From the NCBI RefSeq assembly GCF_000002235.5, contig NW_022145604.1:28493291-28557290 (forward strand): 64,000 bases of DNA, written 5' to 3'. The notes under the pieces are model-generated. The model saw only the letters and a list, made by a program, of their open reading frames with translations, was not told where the DNA came from and made no database searches. Every line of letters begins with the position of its first letter. Position 1 is the stretch's first letter. Origin of the DNA: Strongylocentrotus purpuratus. Its lineage: Eukaryota > Echinodermata > Echinoidea > Camarodonta > Strongylocentrotidae. Shown here one piece after another: positions 49,391 through 59,113 of the stretch. Both the position numbers and the translations under genes were made by a program.

Positions 49391-49980
49391 AGTCCGGCCC
49401 GTTTGCAAATTGAATTGAATAAATTGAACAAAATTATACAAAAACAGAACGTGAGAGTTTCATCAAAATCGGACGGGAAAAAGGGAATGGAACTTTGAAG
49501 TTACGCATAATTTCATTAAGAAACTTATATGTATAACATAGGCCTAAGGATGTGCAAATTAGCGAGTTGATGATGATGTTATCCCCTGACTTTTCTCCAT
49601 CCGTTTTGTACATAAATGTAACCAAGATATCACTTTTCTGGAATGGGAATATAAACCATGGCTTGAATCCTCGTGAAATATGTGCACAATCACCATTACT
49701 GCAATTCGTTGTGCAATGTACTATAAAGGAAAACATTATTTTAGAAAGGTGTGTCAAAAAAAGAGATTTGAAATTGTATTAACGAAAATTATAGGGAATA
49801 GTGAGGGGGTGACATCATCAACTCGCTAATTTGCATACAGCCTTTGTGATACATATCACCATTTTCTGAAAGTTTCCATAACTTTCTTATTTTTCGTCAG
49901 ATTGTGATGAGCCTTTCACGGTTTTGTTGGTTTATTTTGTCTCTATTCAATTAAACTTGCCAATGGGTTGGACTTGCCCT
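49391..49980. mobile_element. 590-bp palindromic TTAA MITE next to a CCP exon
   Basis: TTAA lies at both ends (49387-49390, 49981-49984). The two halves are full-length diverged inverted copies: ATGCAAATTAGCGAGTTGAT with atgatgt occurs in both, as do TCATCA/ATC.GACG stretches and an outer AGTCC motif. Open frames in both strands (49434-49782) are palindrome by-products. TTAA targeting is known for Kolobok and piggyBac groups. Its right end is about 70 bp from exon 50053-50259. Confidence 0.75.
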
Positions 49981-50052
49981 TTAATGCGAATATTTCCCTC
50001 CTATCTACTGTAATTTTTTTACATTCTTGCAAATAACATGAATAGAGCGTAC

Positions 50053-50259
50053 GTTCGCAAACTGTTGCTGTGTCAGACGATGATATCCACTTCACTTTCT
50101 TCTCTCCAATTTGGGTGCATGTCCACTCAGGACTACCAATCAGTTTGAAACCTGCTGAACAGTAGTAGCGACACGTAGTCCCCAAGACCAGGTGCTCTTT
50201 CACTTTCGGACAGTCAAGGTAGTGAGGATAGGGATGCGAAAGGGTTTCACAAGTTGCAA
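50053..50259 (-). CDS. Exon: CCP/sushi domain 1 (six-cysteine type)
   Basis: A 207-bp exon with a catgcag acceptor and a gtacgc donor, phase 1 on both sides. It encodes one CCP (sushi, SCR) module starting VATCETL. Six cysteines are visible: TC, DC, TC, YC, TC and VC. The core is CRYYCSAGFKLIG and the terminal tryptophan lies in VKWISSSDTATVC. Canonical CCP modules have four cysteines; the extra pair here matches selectin-type CCPs. The insert GEKK before the Trp makes it slightly longer than its neighbours. CCP modules bind proteins or glycans in complement regulators and adhesion molecules. A palindromic MITE (49391-49980) ends about 70 bp inside the downstream intron. Confidence 0.9.
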
Positions 50260-50911
50260 CTGCATGTTACAAAATTAAATCAATTATAAGTTAATATCAG
50301 TGGCGTAACCAGCTTTTGAAACGGCAATCAACCAAAACATTAAATATAAGACATAGGCCTGCATGCATGTGAACATGCATGTACAACGACGAGTGGGAGT
50401 AAGCGCAATAGCCCATTATCCTGTCTGTACCATGGCCTACTATTTTCTTATCCCTTTAAGTCATCATAGTTACCGAAAGTTACCGAAATAGGCCTAAAAA
50501 AAAATACCATTTTTAAATCGCACAAAGGATAGGCATTCTATGATGTTATAATCGTGCCAGAATTTGGAAGGACCCCTGTGACACCACCTTCCCTACACTC
50601 CCCACTGATTAGAATAATTAAAAAGGCGTTTTAGTAAGGACTGTTTCTCCACGTGAAAATGGTGAGTCACATCTCAGATTTACTGGTCCATAGCAGGTCA
50701 CAATCGACGCTTTCCTGCTTTGGAGTCGCCTGCACACTAGGTCAGGCACGATTTTTTTCCAGCTTACATAACGTGTTTTATTTTTTGTTTGGGTTTTTTC
50801 GTAGAAAAGGGAAACATGAATCAGCATGTGGCATGGAAATATTAAAAAAAAAACTATTATGGAGAAAAAATACCGCAGACCTAAATGAACAGATTGTATT
50901 ATTTAACCTAC

Positions 50912-51024
50912 CTTCGACAATGAATCGGACTCTACATATGTTCTTGTTGCGACTAGGGGCCTTGTCTGTTGCGTAATAGACATATTCATGGCTACCATCT
51001 CCAAACTTACTTGGCAGGTAAGGT
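50912..51024 (-). CDS. Exon: second half of HYR domain 1
   Basis: A 113-bp exon after a ttctttag acceptor, ending at a gtaggt donor. It reads PYLPSKFGDGSHEYVYYATD and then APSRNKNICRVRFIVE, the typical HYR second half: F..G.H.V.Y.ATD....N...C.F.V. The first base completes the split Lys codon from the upstream exon. It ends in phase 1, as expected for a module border, and the next exon opens with a CCP domain. Together with 51467-51623 it makes a 270-nt domain, close to the 264 nt of the single-exon HYR downstream. Confidence 0.87.
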
Positions 51025-51466
51025 CTAAAGAATAGGTTAAGATAAGAAGTAATTGAGATTAAAAGACAACAAAAATTTCCTGTTCATGTGTCGTGCATAG
51101 ATTGTTTTATATATTTGAATAAAAGTACTGCGCAAAGGCCAAGTCACTCCTTTCCCACACAGAAGTTTCTTGTAGAAGGTATAAGTCCACCCGCAAAAGA
51201 CTGTCCGACTAGAAATTCATTTAAAAGCAATCCTACCTTTCTAAACATGTCGATTGTGTGACTTCAAAGAAGAAAAATAAAAGTTGAAGGATATTAAGAT
51301 GACATAAGATACTACGGTGGCTATTCTTTCGATTTCATTCAAATAGAGCTAACAAAACTGTTGTGGCTCCGACTACGATGAAGATTTTACACGTATACGT
51401 TAACACTCCAAGTGAAGTACGTTACCATATATACCATGATTAATATTACTGATACATGATACTTAC

Positions 51467-51623
51467 TTCGTAACGTCAACGGGATTGCTTTTTTCATCCT
51501 TCGCCTTCGGCGTTTCCCAGAATTGATCTATTGGCTTCACAGCTACTTGCGTTTCCAATTGTGTAACTGAGTCTGGCTCATTGCACTTAGCAAAGTCACC
51601 TTCATATTTTGGCGGCGTTGTAT
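51467..51623 (-). CDS. Exon: first half of HYR domain 1
   Basis: A 157-bp exon with a tttgcag acceptor and a gtaagt donor. It begins DTTPPKYEGDFAKCNEPDS and contains DQFWETPKAKDE, which matches the HYR pattern of a cysteine strand followed by a V.W..P.A.D core. The exon ends in phase 2, inside the domain, and the codon is completed by the following exon. HYR domains are immunoglobulin-like folds of secreted and adhesion proteins such as hyalin, SVEP1 and SRPX. The second HYR of this gene (43307-43570) is not split, so this intron position differs between two domains of one protein. The assignment rests on the two halves joining in frame to give one full-length domain of about 90 residues. Confidence 0.82.
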
Positions 51624-52800
51624 CTGCAAATGAGAAGTGACTTTTGAGACTAGTGTTGCGATATCATCTCTCTATAATGCTTCGGGGTCTGATCACTTGA
51701 CCGAAGGCCCCCTAGACCGAATATTAAACGTTCCGCGACACTGCACGTGTGAATAATATACCTCAATTAGCTATCTATCTGCGCCTTATTTCGGCTGCGT
51801 ATGGTTGACAAATATATATATTATTTTTGTCCAGTTCCCAAGACAATAAATACATAATTATAAAGACCTTAGTGCACATGAATTCATTATGACACTTATT
51901 TAATGTACTCATTGCAGCTGTGGAAGTGTTGTTGTCATTAATTTTAAATAATATTAAAGCCCCTTAAATTGTTGGGAGCCACAAATTCGCCACAGATTTG
52001 ATGGCAACATAACAAAAAAATACATATTTGGGGTTTTCTGCTATACGCAGAAAACATAAATGTTGTATTTTTTCAAAAATATTCGACTTCAAACACATTT
52101 GTTTTAAAAATTCTTTCAGAAATGTGTCTTAAATGACATCCTCTTTCACATTATGATACAATTTAAGTTAAATTTTGCCATCAAATCTTTGGGGGTCCCA
52201 ACACTTTAGAGGGGCTCTAAAGGTGCCCTTTAAATGAATGCTCGATCTTGGTGATAAAGGTTTGTTTTACCAGACAATCAATATCCACGTGAACTAAGTT
52301 TACTACATGTACAAGAAGCATTATTCGGTAGTTGTAATACAGACGAGATGTGAAGAAACAAATAAATATGGGCATTGCGGTTGCTAGATTCAAGCAATGA
52401 CCTTTCCCCCCTTTTAGTAACAAGTTCATATCAATAAAGTGTTTTAAAGCACTATAAAAAACAGGGCTGTCAATTCCTCACGCATTTGGAAGGAGTCTCA
52501 AGCCACGCTCATTCTCCCGCCGTCCCACCAGCCCGTCACGATAGCGGGAGATTCCCGCGACCACGCCCTTCCTCCCGCTCTCCCGCTTGGATGTAGAATC
52601 TCCCGGTTTATGAAAAAACCTCCCGCCAAGCATGGTAACGCCAAGCATGGTAACCATATTTTTCTTTGCTGAAGGGGGGGGGGGTGAGTAAAAAAATATA
52701 TATATACAAAAACGATATTATTAAGTGCTCTCACCCTAAGCAGCTCCCCAAAATTGACAGCCCTGATAAAAATTGATATGCTTAGTAAATAAATAAATAC

Positions 52801-52965
52801 CTGGAGGTGGCCCCGGACGAGGCCCGGGTCCTCTAAATATACAGCGACCGAAAAAATTAAAAATGAGGCACACGTAGACACGTACGACAGTCGAGACCAA
52901 GTTGACAACAGGATCGATAATCTTCCGTTTGATCCAATTCCCAACTTTGCTGAAGAAGCCAGCTT
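52801..52965 (-). CDS. Exon: linker with hydrophobic stretch, upstream of first HYR
   Basis: A 165-bp exon preceded by a ttctacag acceptor and followed by a gtattt donor. The frame that joins in phase to the next exon reads AGFFSKVGNWIKRK, then a hydrophobic run (IIDPVVNLVSTVVRVYVCLI), then a Gly/Pro/Arg tail (RGPGPRPGPPP). It is phase 1 on both sides like the module exons downstream, which supports it as coding, but it is no domain I recognise. The hydrophobic run could be a membrane-proximal or amphipathic segment, though it carries an internal Arg and follows a basic WIKRK motif. Another frame is also open through the exon but does not join to the HYR exon. It is less certain than the CCP and HYR exons because no family signature is present. 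Confidence 0.6.
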
Positions 52966-53134
52966 CTGTAGAATAACATTAGAAGGAATATATTCTGCAT
53001 GATTTTACAACAATCATTCTATTACAACTGCCACTATTTAAATTGGTGTTAAAAGCATATCCATGAAACAAATTAAACTAATCGTTGTCTCTCTATTTAA
53101 TACAAATGTCGTATCGGGTTCTAGGACACCTACC

Positions 53135-53623
53135 CAGGCGCGGATCCAGGATTTCTTAGGGGAGGGGGCCCAACTTTTTTTTTGTTGCTCCTGAAAATTT
53201 GAAAATCGCGCCGGCCGAAAAGTCGCTCAGTGGGGGGGGGGGGGGGGGGGGGGGGAGGGGGGGAATGGGGGAGGGGGTAGTAAGCACTATTTTTTTTTTT
53301 TTTTTTTTTTGCTCCCGAAAATTTGAAAATCGCGTCGGCAGGAAAATCGCTCAGTGGGGGGGGGGGGGGGGGGGGGGGGGGAGGCCCAACCCCACAAAAA
53401 GGTAAATGGGGGGGGGGGGGTAGTGAACACATTTTTTTTTTTTTGGTTCTCGAATTTGTTTTCATTTGCACCCCCCCCCCCTTGGGCGCCGGGGGGGGGG
53501 GGCCCAACCCCACAAAAAGGTAAATTGGGGGGGGGGTAGTGAACACATTTTTTTTGGGGGGGGGGTTCCTCGACAAAAAATTCATTTGCACCCCCCCCCC
53601 CCCCCCCCCTGGATCCGCCACTG
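53135..53623. mobile_element. hAT-like MITE rich in G and T runs
   Basis: The ends CAGGCGCGGATCCAGG and (reversed) CAGTGGCGGATCCAGG are inverted. CACCTACC is duplicated exactly at both sides (53127-53134, 53624-53631), the 8-bp target duplication of hAT transposons. The interior consists of duplicated blocks with long G and T runs, which give Pro- and Gly-rich false frames. Related ends occur at 30384 and 42700. Confidence 0.88.
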
Positions 53624-53678
53624 CACCTACCTCTTGGACATCCACCACCGGATAACCACCCCAGTCAACTACCCCATT

Positions 53679-53888
53679 AGTCTAGTTCTGGACCCTATAT
53701 TGATTTTTTTCAATCGCCGACTATAAACGCTAAGCCGAGTGATGGCGCGATCCTTAGTGATTCCGTGATTCCCACTTACCGCGCTAGAATAGTGGGGATC
53801 ACGCAATCACTAAGGATCGCGCCATCACTCGGTTTAACGTTTATAGTCGGCGAATGACAAAAATCAAGATAGGGTCCAGAACTAGACT
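53679..53888. mobile_element. 210-bp palindromic MITE
   Basis: Arms of about 95 bp are inverted copies: AGTCTAGTTCTGGACCCTAT outside, and GGCGCGATCCTTAGTGATT inside. The middle reads TTACCGCGCTAGAATA. It is related to the ends of the 18400-21880 complex. Confidence 0.88.
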
Positions 53889-54136
53889 CACTATGAACAT
53901 AATGGACAAAGAAAGAGGACAAAATATACAGTTCCTCAGGTAGACAAAGGAACATCCCTTCACTGCTATTATGTAGAAATGTGTCGAAAAGTTGTCACAT
54001 GCTTATTCACCCGTTCTACACACTTTTACATAATGGCAATGAAGAGATGTTCCTTTGTCTACCACAGCAATTGTTGAGGGTAGAATGAGGAAATGTATAT
54101 TTTGTCCTCTTTCTTTGTCCGTCATGTTCGTAGTGA
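53889..54136. mobile_element. 248-bp foldback MITE abutting the previous one
   Basis: The arms GGACAAAGAAAGAGGACAAA and complement, bounded by CACTATGAACAT and ATGTTCGTAGTG, face each other; the inner arms also pair (gtagacaaaggaacat with atgttcctttgtctac). It starts where the 53679-53888 element ends. Confidence 0.85.
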
Positions 54137-54552
54137 CTACTACCCCATAGGAAAACCACCCTCTAGGACGACAACCCCCGGTACAACCCCCGAAAATATC
54201 ATCAGTATGCGAGCGAAAATCAGCAAGGTTAATTGTTCGTTTTGATCTTTTTGAACAATGAAAATGTTATCAATATTTACTTTAAAATAGTTCCCCCATG
54301 CTTATATACCATAATTAGAAAGGGTGATGATAATATAGCATATAAGATGTGAAATACATGAGAAGGAAAATATCATTTTAGTTTATGTATAATACTTTAC
54401 ACAAATAATCAATATGAACAATAATCAATTGTAATTTGGGGTATCAAGATCTACCAATAAGTATGTACATGTAATAAATCATCTTGGGCACTAGTGCGCT
54501 TTGAGCATTTCATTTAAATTGGATTAGGCCCCTTACAAGTTTTATTTCACTA

Positions 54553-55257
54553 TTAGGCCAAACAAAATAAATCTTTTGGTTGTCCTCGATTGCTTTTCTG
54601 GAGTAGGGGTGGGCGGGCGGATTTTTTTTAAATTTTTTTTTGTTTAACTTCATTTTTTGTGTGTCTTTTTTTTTTCTATTTTTTTTCCCTCATTTAAAAA
54701 AAAAAAAAAAATAATAATTTGTTTCCATGAAAAAAAAATAATTTGGATGTCAAGCATTCAAGCAAACAAAGTCTATAAAATATTTTAATATGGTAAAAGA
54801 CAAGTTAAATGTACAATGAATATCAAGACCAACACAGAAAGTATTTTCGGCTTTGAAATACAGCACCTTTTAAATCTCCATTGTACTACTTATTGCTACT
54901 TGCGCCCTCTAATCGGTGACCATTGCTCCCCCATGATCCTCTTTATCTTATGTTAACTGAGAGCTGATTTTATGAGATAACCACCTGTCCAGTGACCTTG
55001 GAGGGTGGACTAATCCCTCCTGCAAACTAGTACAGATGGGCTTTAAAATGAGTTTAAGAATGCTCAGAACCTGATTTGAATGAACGGCATTTTGACATAG
55101 AAATATAAAAATGGTAAGTTTAATAAATACAGAATTGCGTACTGAAAAGACCAAACTGGCAACGGGACGCATTTTGATCCTCGCAAATGCATAAAATGGT
55201 ATTTGGCATTTAAGATGGCTCCCCCCCAAAAAAAAAAAAAAAAAAAAAAAAAATTAG

Positions 55258-55296
<39 letters not shown>

Positions 55297-55426
55297 TGAA
55301 TTAAAAAATATTGAATTTTTAAAAAAAATGAAAAAAAAAAAATAATAATAATAATAGGAGCGGCCCGAAAATGACGAGCGGGCGGTCGAGGACAACCAAA
55401 TGTTTTTTGTTGTTGTTGGCCTTATT
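54553..55426. mobile_element. 874-bp inverted-repeat element with A/T-rich interior
   Basis: TTAGGCCAAACAAAATAAAT and TTTGGTTGTCCTCGA on the left return inverted on the right (55387-55426). The interior holds poly-T and poly-A tracts (54620-54740, 55224-55345). No transposase frame. Confidence 0.7.
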
Positions 55427-55439
55427 GAAACTTATACTA

Positions 55440-55500
55440 TCATTATTATTATTGTTACTGTTATCATCATCATCATCATCATCATTTTTGTTATTATTAA
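55440..55500. repeat. (ATT)n and (ATC)n microsatellite
   Basis: Runs of cattattattattg and tcatcatcatcatc; Asn/Asp repeats in a minus frame are a by-product. Confidence 0.85.
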
Positions 55501-55760
55501 AATAATTATCACTATTTTGGTGAGGTAAAGGGTAATTCCCACTAAATTCCCACATTATTTTTCAAAAATTAATTCGAACAAATCAGATTCATTTTACATC
55601 TAGGATTGTCGTACTAATAATGCAATTTACCATTATTGATAATGTAATACAACGTAAAGCGCATAGAGACATACCTTGTATAATGCGCTATAGAAATATA
55701 ATTTATTATTATTATAATTATATTATTATTATCATAATATCTTGTTTTTTAAGAGCTCTA

Positions 55761-55942
55761 CACTGCGTATCAAAAAAGTGTTCCCGACTTTGGCAGCTAT
55801 GAGACCTTGAATCATAGAAAATAGGGTATCATGGGACAAAAAGCAATTATTCTTCATCAAGAAATCAATTTCAAAGTCATATTGATTATGAAGTTTTAGT
55901 AAGGAGTTTCCAAAGTTGGATACAATTTTTTTTTACGCACTC
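55761..55942. mobile_element. Mariner/Tc1-like MITE, 182-bp deleted relative
   Basis: The ends CACTGCGTATCAAAAAAGTG and (reversed) GAGTGCGTAAAAAAAAATTG are flanked by TA. Its reverse complement matches the left part of 45859-46572 (for example cccatgatac and aatatgactttgaaat-like segments). It is therefore a shorter member in opposite orientation. Confidence 0.8.
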
Positions 55943-56147
55943 TATTATACAGAATTTTCACCTCTCACAAAGTTGGGTGCTTAGATTGATTGAAGAAAAC
56001 TGACATACAGCAGGAGTGACATATAGACAACGTTGTCATTATACTTGTTGATGCTTCTGTAACACACTACAAACATATACGTGTAGCTGTAATGATTAGG
56101 CCCTACAGAAGCGCTTGTCTCTGAGTGACCGGCGGGGTAGTAATAAT

Positions 56148-56560
56148 GGGCAGGTCCAAGCTATTTGAATTGTGACGTACGGGACATTCAGAGACTTTAA
56201 ACAAGAAATAACAACATATGAAATTATTTATATGGCTATCTTTTGGTATGAGTCTGTGGCTATTATGGGCTAGTTCATTTGTGGAAAGTTTTAGTTCTGA
56301 CTCATTTTTTAATTAATTTTTAATGTAATTAATGTGCAGCGTGACGTACGGTTCACAGCGTCCCGTACGTCACGCAGCACATTAATTACATTAAAAATTA
56401 ATTGAAAAATTTGTCAGAACTTTCCACAAATGAACTAGCCCATAATAGCCACAGACTCATACCAAAAGATAGCCATAAAAATAATTTCATCTGTTGTTAT
56501 TTCTTGTTTAAAGTCTCTGAATGTCCCATACGTCACAATCCAAATAGCTTGGACCTGCCC
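56148..56560. mobile_element. 413-bp long palindrome (foldback element)
   Basis: Two arms of about 200 bp, nearly identical in inverted orientation, run from GGGCAGGTCCAAGCTATTTG to its complement. The centre is GCGTGACGTACGG, an 11-base spacer, and its exact complement. TAATAA precedes and TAATA follows, compatible with a 3-bp TAA duplication as in Harbinger-type MITEs. Confidence 0.9.
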
Positions 56561-57030
56561 TAATACAGAGGCTTTCGTTTACGGCTGATAGTCAACGAAA
56601 TGGAGTTAAGTCTTTTGTCAACTCTGTTTGTTGCTACGGCAGGCACCCAGTAAAAACGAATTCGTTTGTTAAAATTATGGAAGTGCAAGCACTACTTTAA
56701 ACAAACATAACTTTGTCATTCCTTGCTCATTTTTCCTGGTTGAGGTGTCATATGAAAGGGCAGAAACTCAACTTTCTGGAAATGTGATTTTATCTTTGAA
56801 ATTCAGATACCGTCCGCCAAATGAATTTTTGGTTTCCTCTCTTTAAATTCATTTTAATCACTCATGCGAGAAATATGTATTATATGAGTTGCATCAAATG
56901 AAAGAGGACCAGAAGCATCAGAAGCTAGACCAGAAGCATAATTTGTTTAAAGTTAGATTTACTTTGATTATGTTTGAATATTTTCTTTACCATGGCAAGC
57001 TTTTACCGAGCACTCAGATTTTATCAGATA

Positions 57031-57330
57031 AAGTGGCCCTTTTGACGAAAATAGTATTTTGTATACAATATATATTACAAGGAAGCCTTGAACCACCGTG
57101 AGTTGGGTGTTTTTTTAAGGAAAAAAAAATTATATAATCGTTGAAACCAATTTTAACGGGATTGGGATTAATTAACATCGCAATTTTGAGTAAGAAATCT
57201 TACTTGTTTTGGGTGATTTTTCAATTAAATTGAATTTCATCACAATACATTTCCCTTATATCAAAATCGAAGAGGTGTCTTGATTTGTAACTTTCTAGGA
57301 ATTTGCCCATGTACAAAAAACAATATTTTC
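57031..57330 (+). repeat. AT-rich repeat shared with 19147-19297 and 20586-20720
   Basis: ggcccttttgacgaaaat, ccttgaaccaccgtgagtt, gggattaattaac and cgcaatttt correspond to the left flank of the TTAA element at 19302; gggtgatttttc and atatcaaaatcgaag correspond to its right flank. Here the two halves are contiguous. Confidence 0.8.
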
Positions 57331-57558
57331 TGCAAAGGAGAAGCTTATGCCTTTTTTCCACTGAAAAGTTGTAGCAATCTAAAATTATTGACTAGACTTC
57401 CCCCAAAACTAAATATTGCCCACAATGTGTATCAATTGCACATGATTGTATTAAAGAGAAGATTAAGTTTTTGGGAGCGGTGAAAAATAATTTGTTGAGC
57501 GTTATCATTGTTATTATGCAAGTGTGGAAAAAATTCAGAGAAAAAATATTCTCTGATA

Positions 57559-57740
57559 AGCAGGGCTCTTCAAATGCCTTCATATTCCAAATATGACAAG
57601 TAACAGCTTAAAAATGAGACCCGATTTTTATGCCACATATGTGTGTGTAGTCCCATGTACATCTTTATGTGTACAGTGCTTTTTACTTTACCAAGACTGG
57701 GACAAATTTATTATCATTTTGATGACTCCAAAAACCGTGC
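57559..57740 (+). repeat. Left copy of long LINE-flanking direct repeat
   Basis: 182 bp from agcagggctcttcaaatgcc to gatgactccaaaaaccgtgc. It is identical by eye to 60401-60581 apart from one A in an A run. Confidence 0.95.
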
Positions 57741-57859
57741 CAATTTGATGTCTAGCTAGATAGGACGGATACCTTGGAGCTGTGTGATAAATACTTAGTT
57801 TTGACGGCCTAATTCCATTTGGACTGAGATTTTGAAAGTGTTGGCTGAAAGAGTGTAAC

Positions 57860-58183
57860 ATGCTGAGCTTCAAGAGACTGAGGAAATCGAGTTCAGAAGA
57901 AAAACCCGACGAAATGGACCAACAGAAGATATCAAGTGAAAGTGCCACTCCCACTGTACCGCCATGTACTGAGGTACGTACTGAAAATATGGAAGCCATG
58001 TTACGTAACATACTCGAGAAGGTGTCCGTGCTTGACGATATGTGTAAGAAAGTGAATGTTATCTCTGAGAAAGTGGTGAAAATTGAGGCTAATCTTGAAA
58101 GTCTAGATACTAGACTTTCAGACCTAGAACATGGAACTGAATTCTTGGAGACAGAAATGAGTGAAATTAAGCAGGTCCCTTGA
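57860..58183 (+). CDS. LINE ORF1 remnant, coiled coil
   Basis: 107 codons beginning MLSFKRLRKSSSEEKPDE, acidic, then heptad-rich segments (MLRNILEKVSVLDDMCKKVN, VVKIEANLESLDTRLSDLEH) as in L1-like ORF1 coiled coils. It stops before any RRM, which suggests truncation. About 500 bp without a convincing frame follow before ORF2. Confidence 0.75.
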   Translation: MLSFKRLRKSSSEEKPDEMDQQKISSESATPTVPPCTEVRTENMEAMLRNILEKVSVLDDMCKKVNVISEKVVKIEANLESLDTRLSDLEHGTEFLETEMSEIKQVP

Positions 58184-58681
58184 AAACGATCAGATTGTCA
58201 GATATCAACACCACCGACAACACATGAATAATAATAGTAACTGATAAAAACAAATGCACATGAACTATAATATTACTATGATGGAGATACAGGACATTCA
58301 TAACTATAGCAACGGTCCAGCCTTTCAGCAACATCAACATAATAATTAATGTTGAACCGACACTAAGCGATGATTGACTGATGTTGTAAGACCTAGTCAG
58401 CCATAATGTTTACATCATGCTCCTTTGTTATTACGCCATAGGAATGTATGTTGGCGAACGAACTATTGCAAAACAGCAATGTTCGTTTTTAAAGGTTTAT
58501 TTTGTTGAATGCCGTTGGTTTTTTGTTTTTTATTTGCCTACAAATATAGGCCAGCAAAACAATTCACAAAGACTGTTGAACTTGTGTAAATTGTATTTTA
58601 GGAAGATAATTCATGCTAACTTTCCCCCCAAATATTGCTCTGTCATGATAAAAGAACATACAATAATATCTAACGTGTTTA

Positions 58682-59113
58682 ATGGATGAGAAAATTGACT
58701 TTATAATCTGTTCTCTTAATGTAAGAGGACTTGGGAACTCTTTTAAAAGACGTTGTATTTTTAATTGGATAAGAAACACAGATTTTCACGTTATTTTTTT
58801 ACAAGAAACGCACTCCACAGCAAATTCAGAAAAAATATGGAGTCATGAGTGGGGTTATAAAATCATTTTTAACCACGGTCGATCTGATAGTGCAGGAGTG
58901 TGTATGTTATTAAAACCTTCAGCTACCTTTGATGTTTTGAATACTGTTAGAGATGACAAAGGTCGAATATTATTGGTCACTTTAAAAGTCAATGAAACCA
59001 TGATAACTCTCGCAAATATATACGGCCCAAACAATGACGATGGCAGCTTTTTCATTGATTTACATAACCTATTATCAGAACACGGGGAAGAACCGTATAT
59101 AATTGGTGGTTAA
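58682..59113 (+). CDS. LINE ORF2, endonuclease part
   Basis: 144 codons with apurinic-type endonuclease motifs: IICSLNVRGLGN, then FLQETHS, DSAGVCMLL and LANIYGPNNDD, ending EEPYIIGG. The catalytic Asn, the QE.H motif and the NIYGPN loop are intact. The frame stops where GDFN would be expected, at the deletion point. Confidence 0.88.
   Translation: MDEKIDFIICSLNVRGLGNSFKRRCIFNWIRNTDFHVIFLQETHSTANSEKIWSHEWGYKIIFNHGRSDSAGVCMLLKPSATFDVLNTVRDDKGRILLVTLKVNETMITLANIYGPNNDDGSFFIDLHNLLSEHGEEPYIIGG

Larger units (their letters stand above)
891..52965 (-). other. Host gene model: HYR/sushi mosaic protein, partial at both ends
   Basis: Nine minus-strand exons join into one open frame of about 1480 nt (about 493 codons): 52801-52965, 51467-51623, 50912-51024, 50053-50259, 45473-45658, 43307-43570, 8488-8688, 1725-1916 and 891-1085. 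Each internal boundary shows AG before and GT after the exon. Module borders are all phase 1; only the intron inside the first HYR domain is phase 2. Intron lengths are about 1177, 442, 652, 4394, 1902, 34618, 6571 and 639 bp. Domain order is linker-HYR-CCP-CCP-HYR-CCP-CCP-CCP. Such modules occur in secreted or cell-surface adhesion proteins (SVEP1, SRPX, hyalin-like); the specific function here is not known to me. No start codon, signal peptide, stop codon or poly(A) site is visible, so more exons must lie beyond both ends. Additional exons hidden in the introns cannot be excluded, although the phases already agree without them. Confidence 0.85.

Noticed and set aside
49434-49782. Overlapping frames of 107 and 76 codons on opposite strands
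   Set aside because: They lie in a palindromic TTAA MITE, so the frames mirror each other.
52498-52944. 148-codon minus frame starting MGIGSNG with apparent signal-like hydrophobic part
   Set aside because: It is a different frame of exon 52801-52965 that reads on into the intron; only the other frame joins to the HYR exon.
53130-53648. 172-codon Pro/Gly-rich frame and its plus-strand partners
   Set aside because: Product of G and T runs in a hAT-like MITE; borders of the element are proven by an 8-bp duplication.
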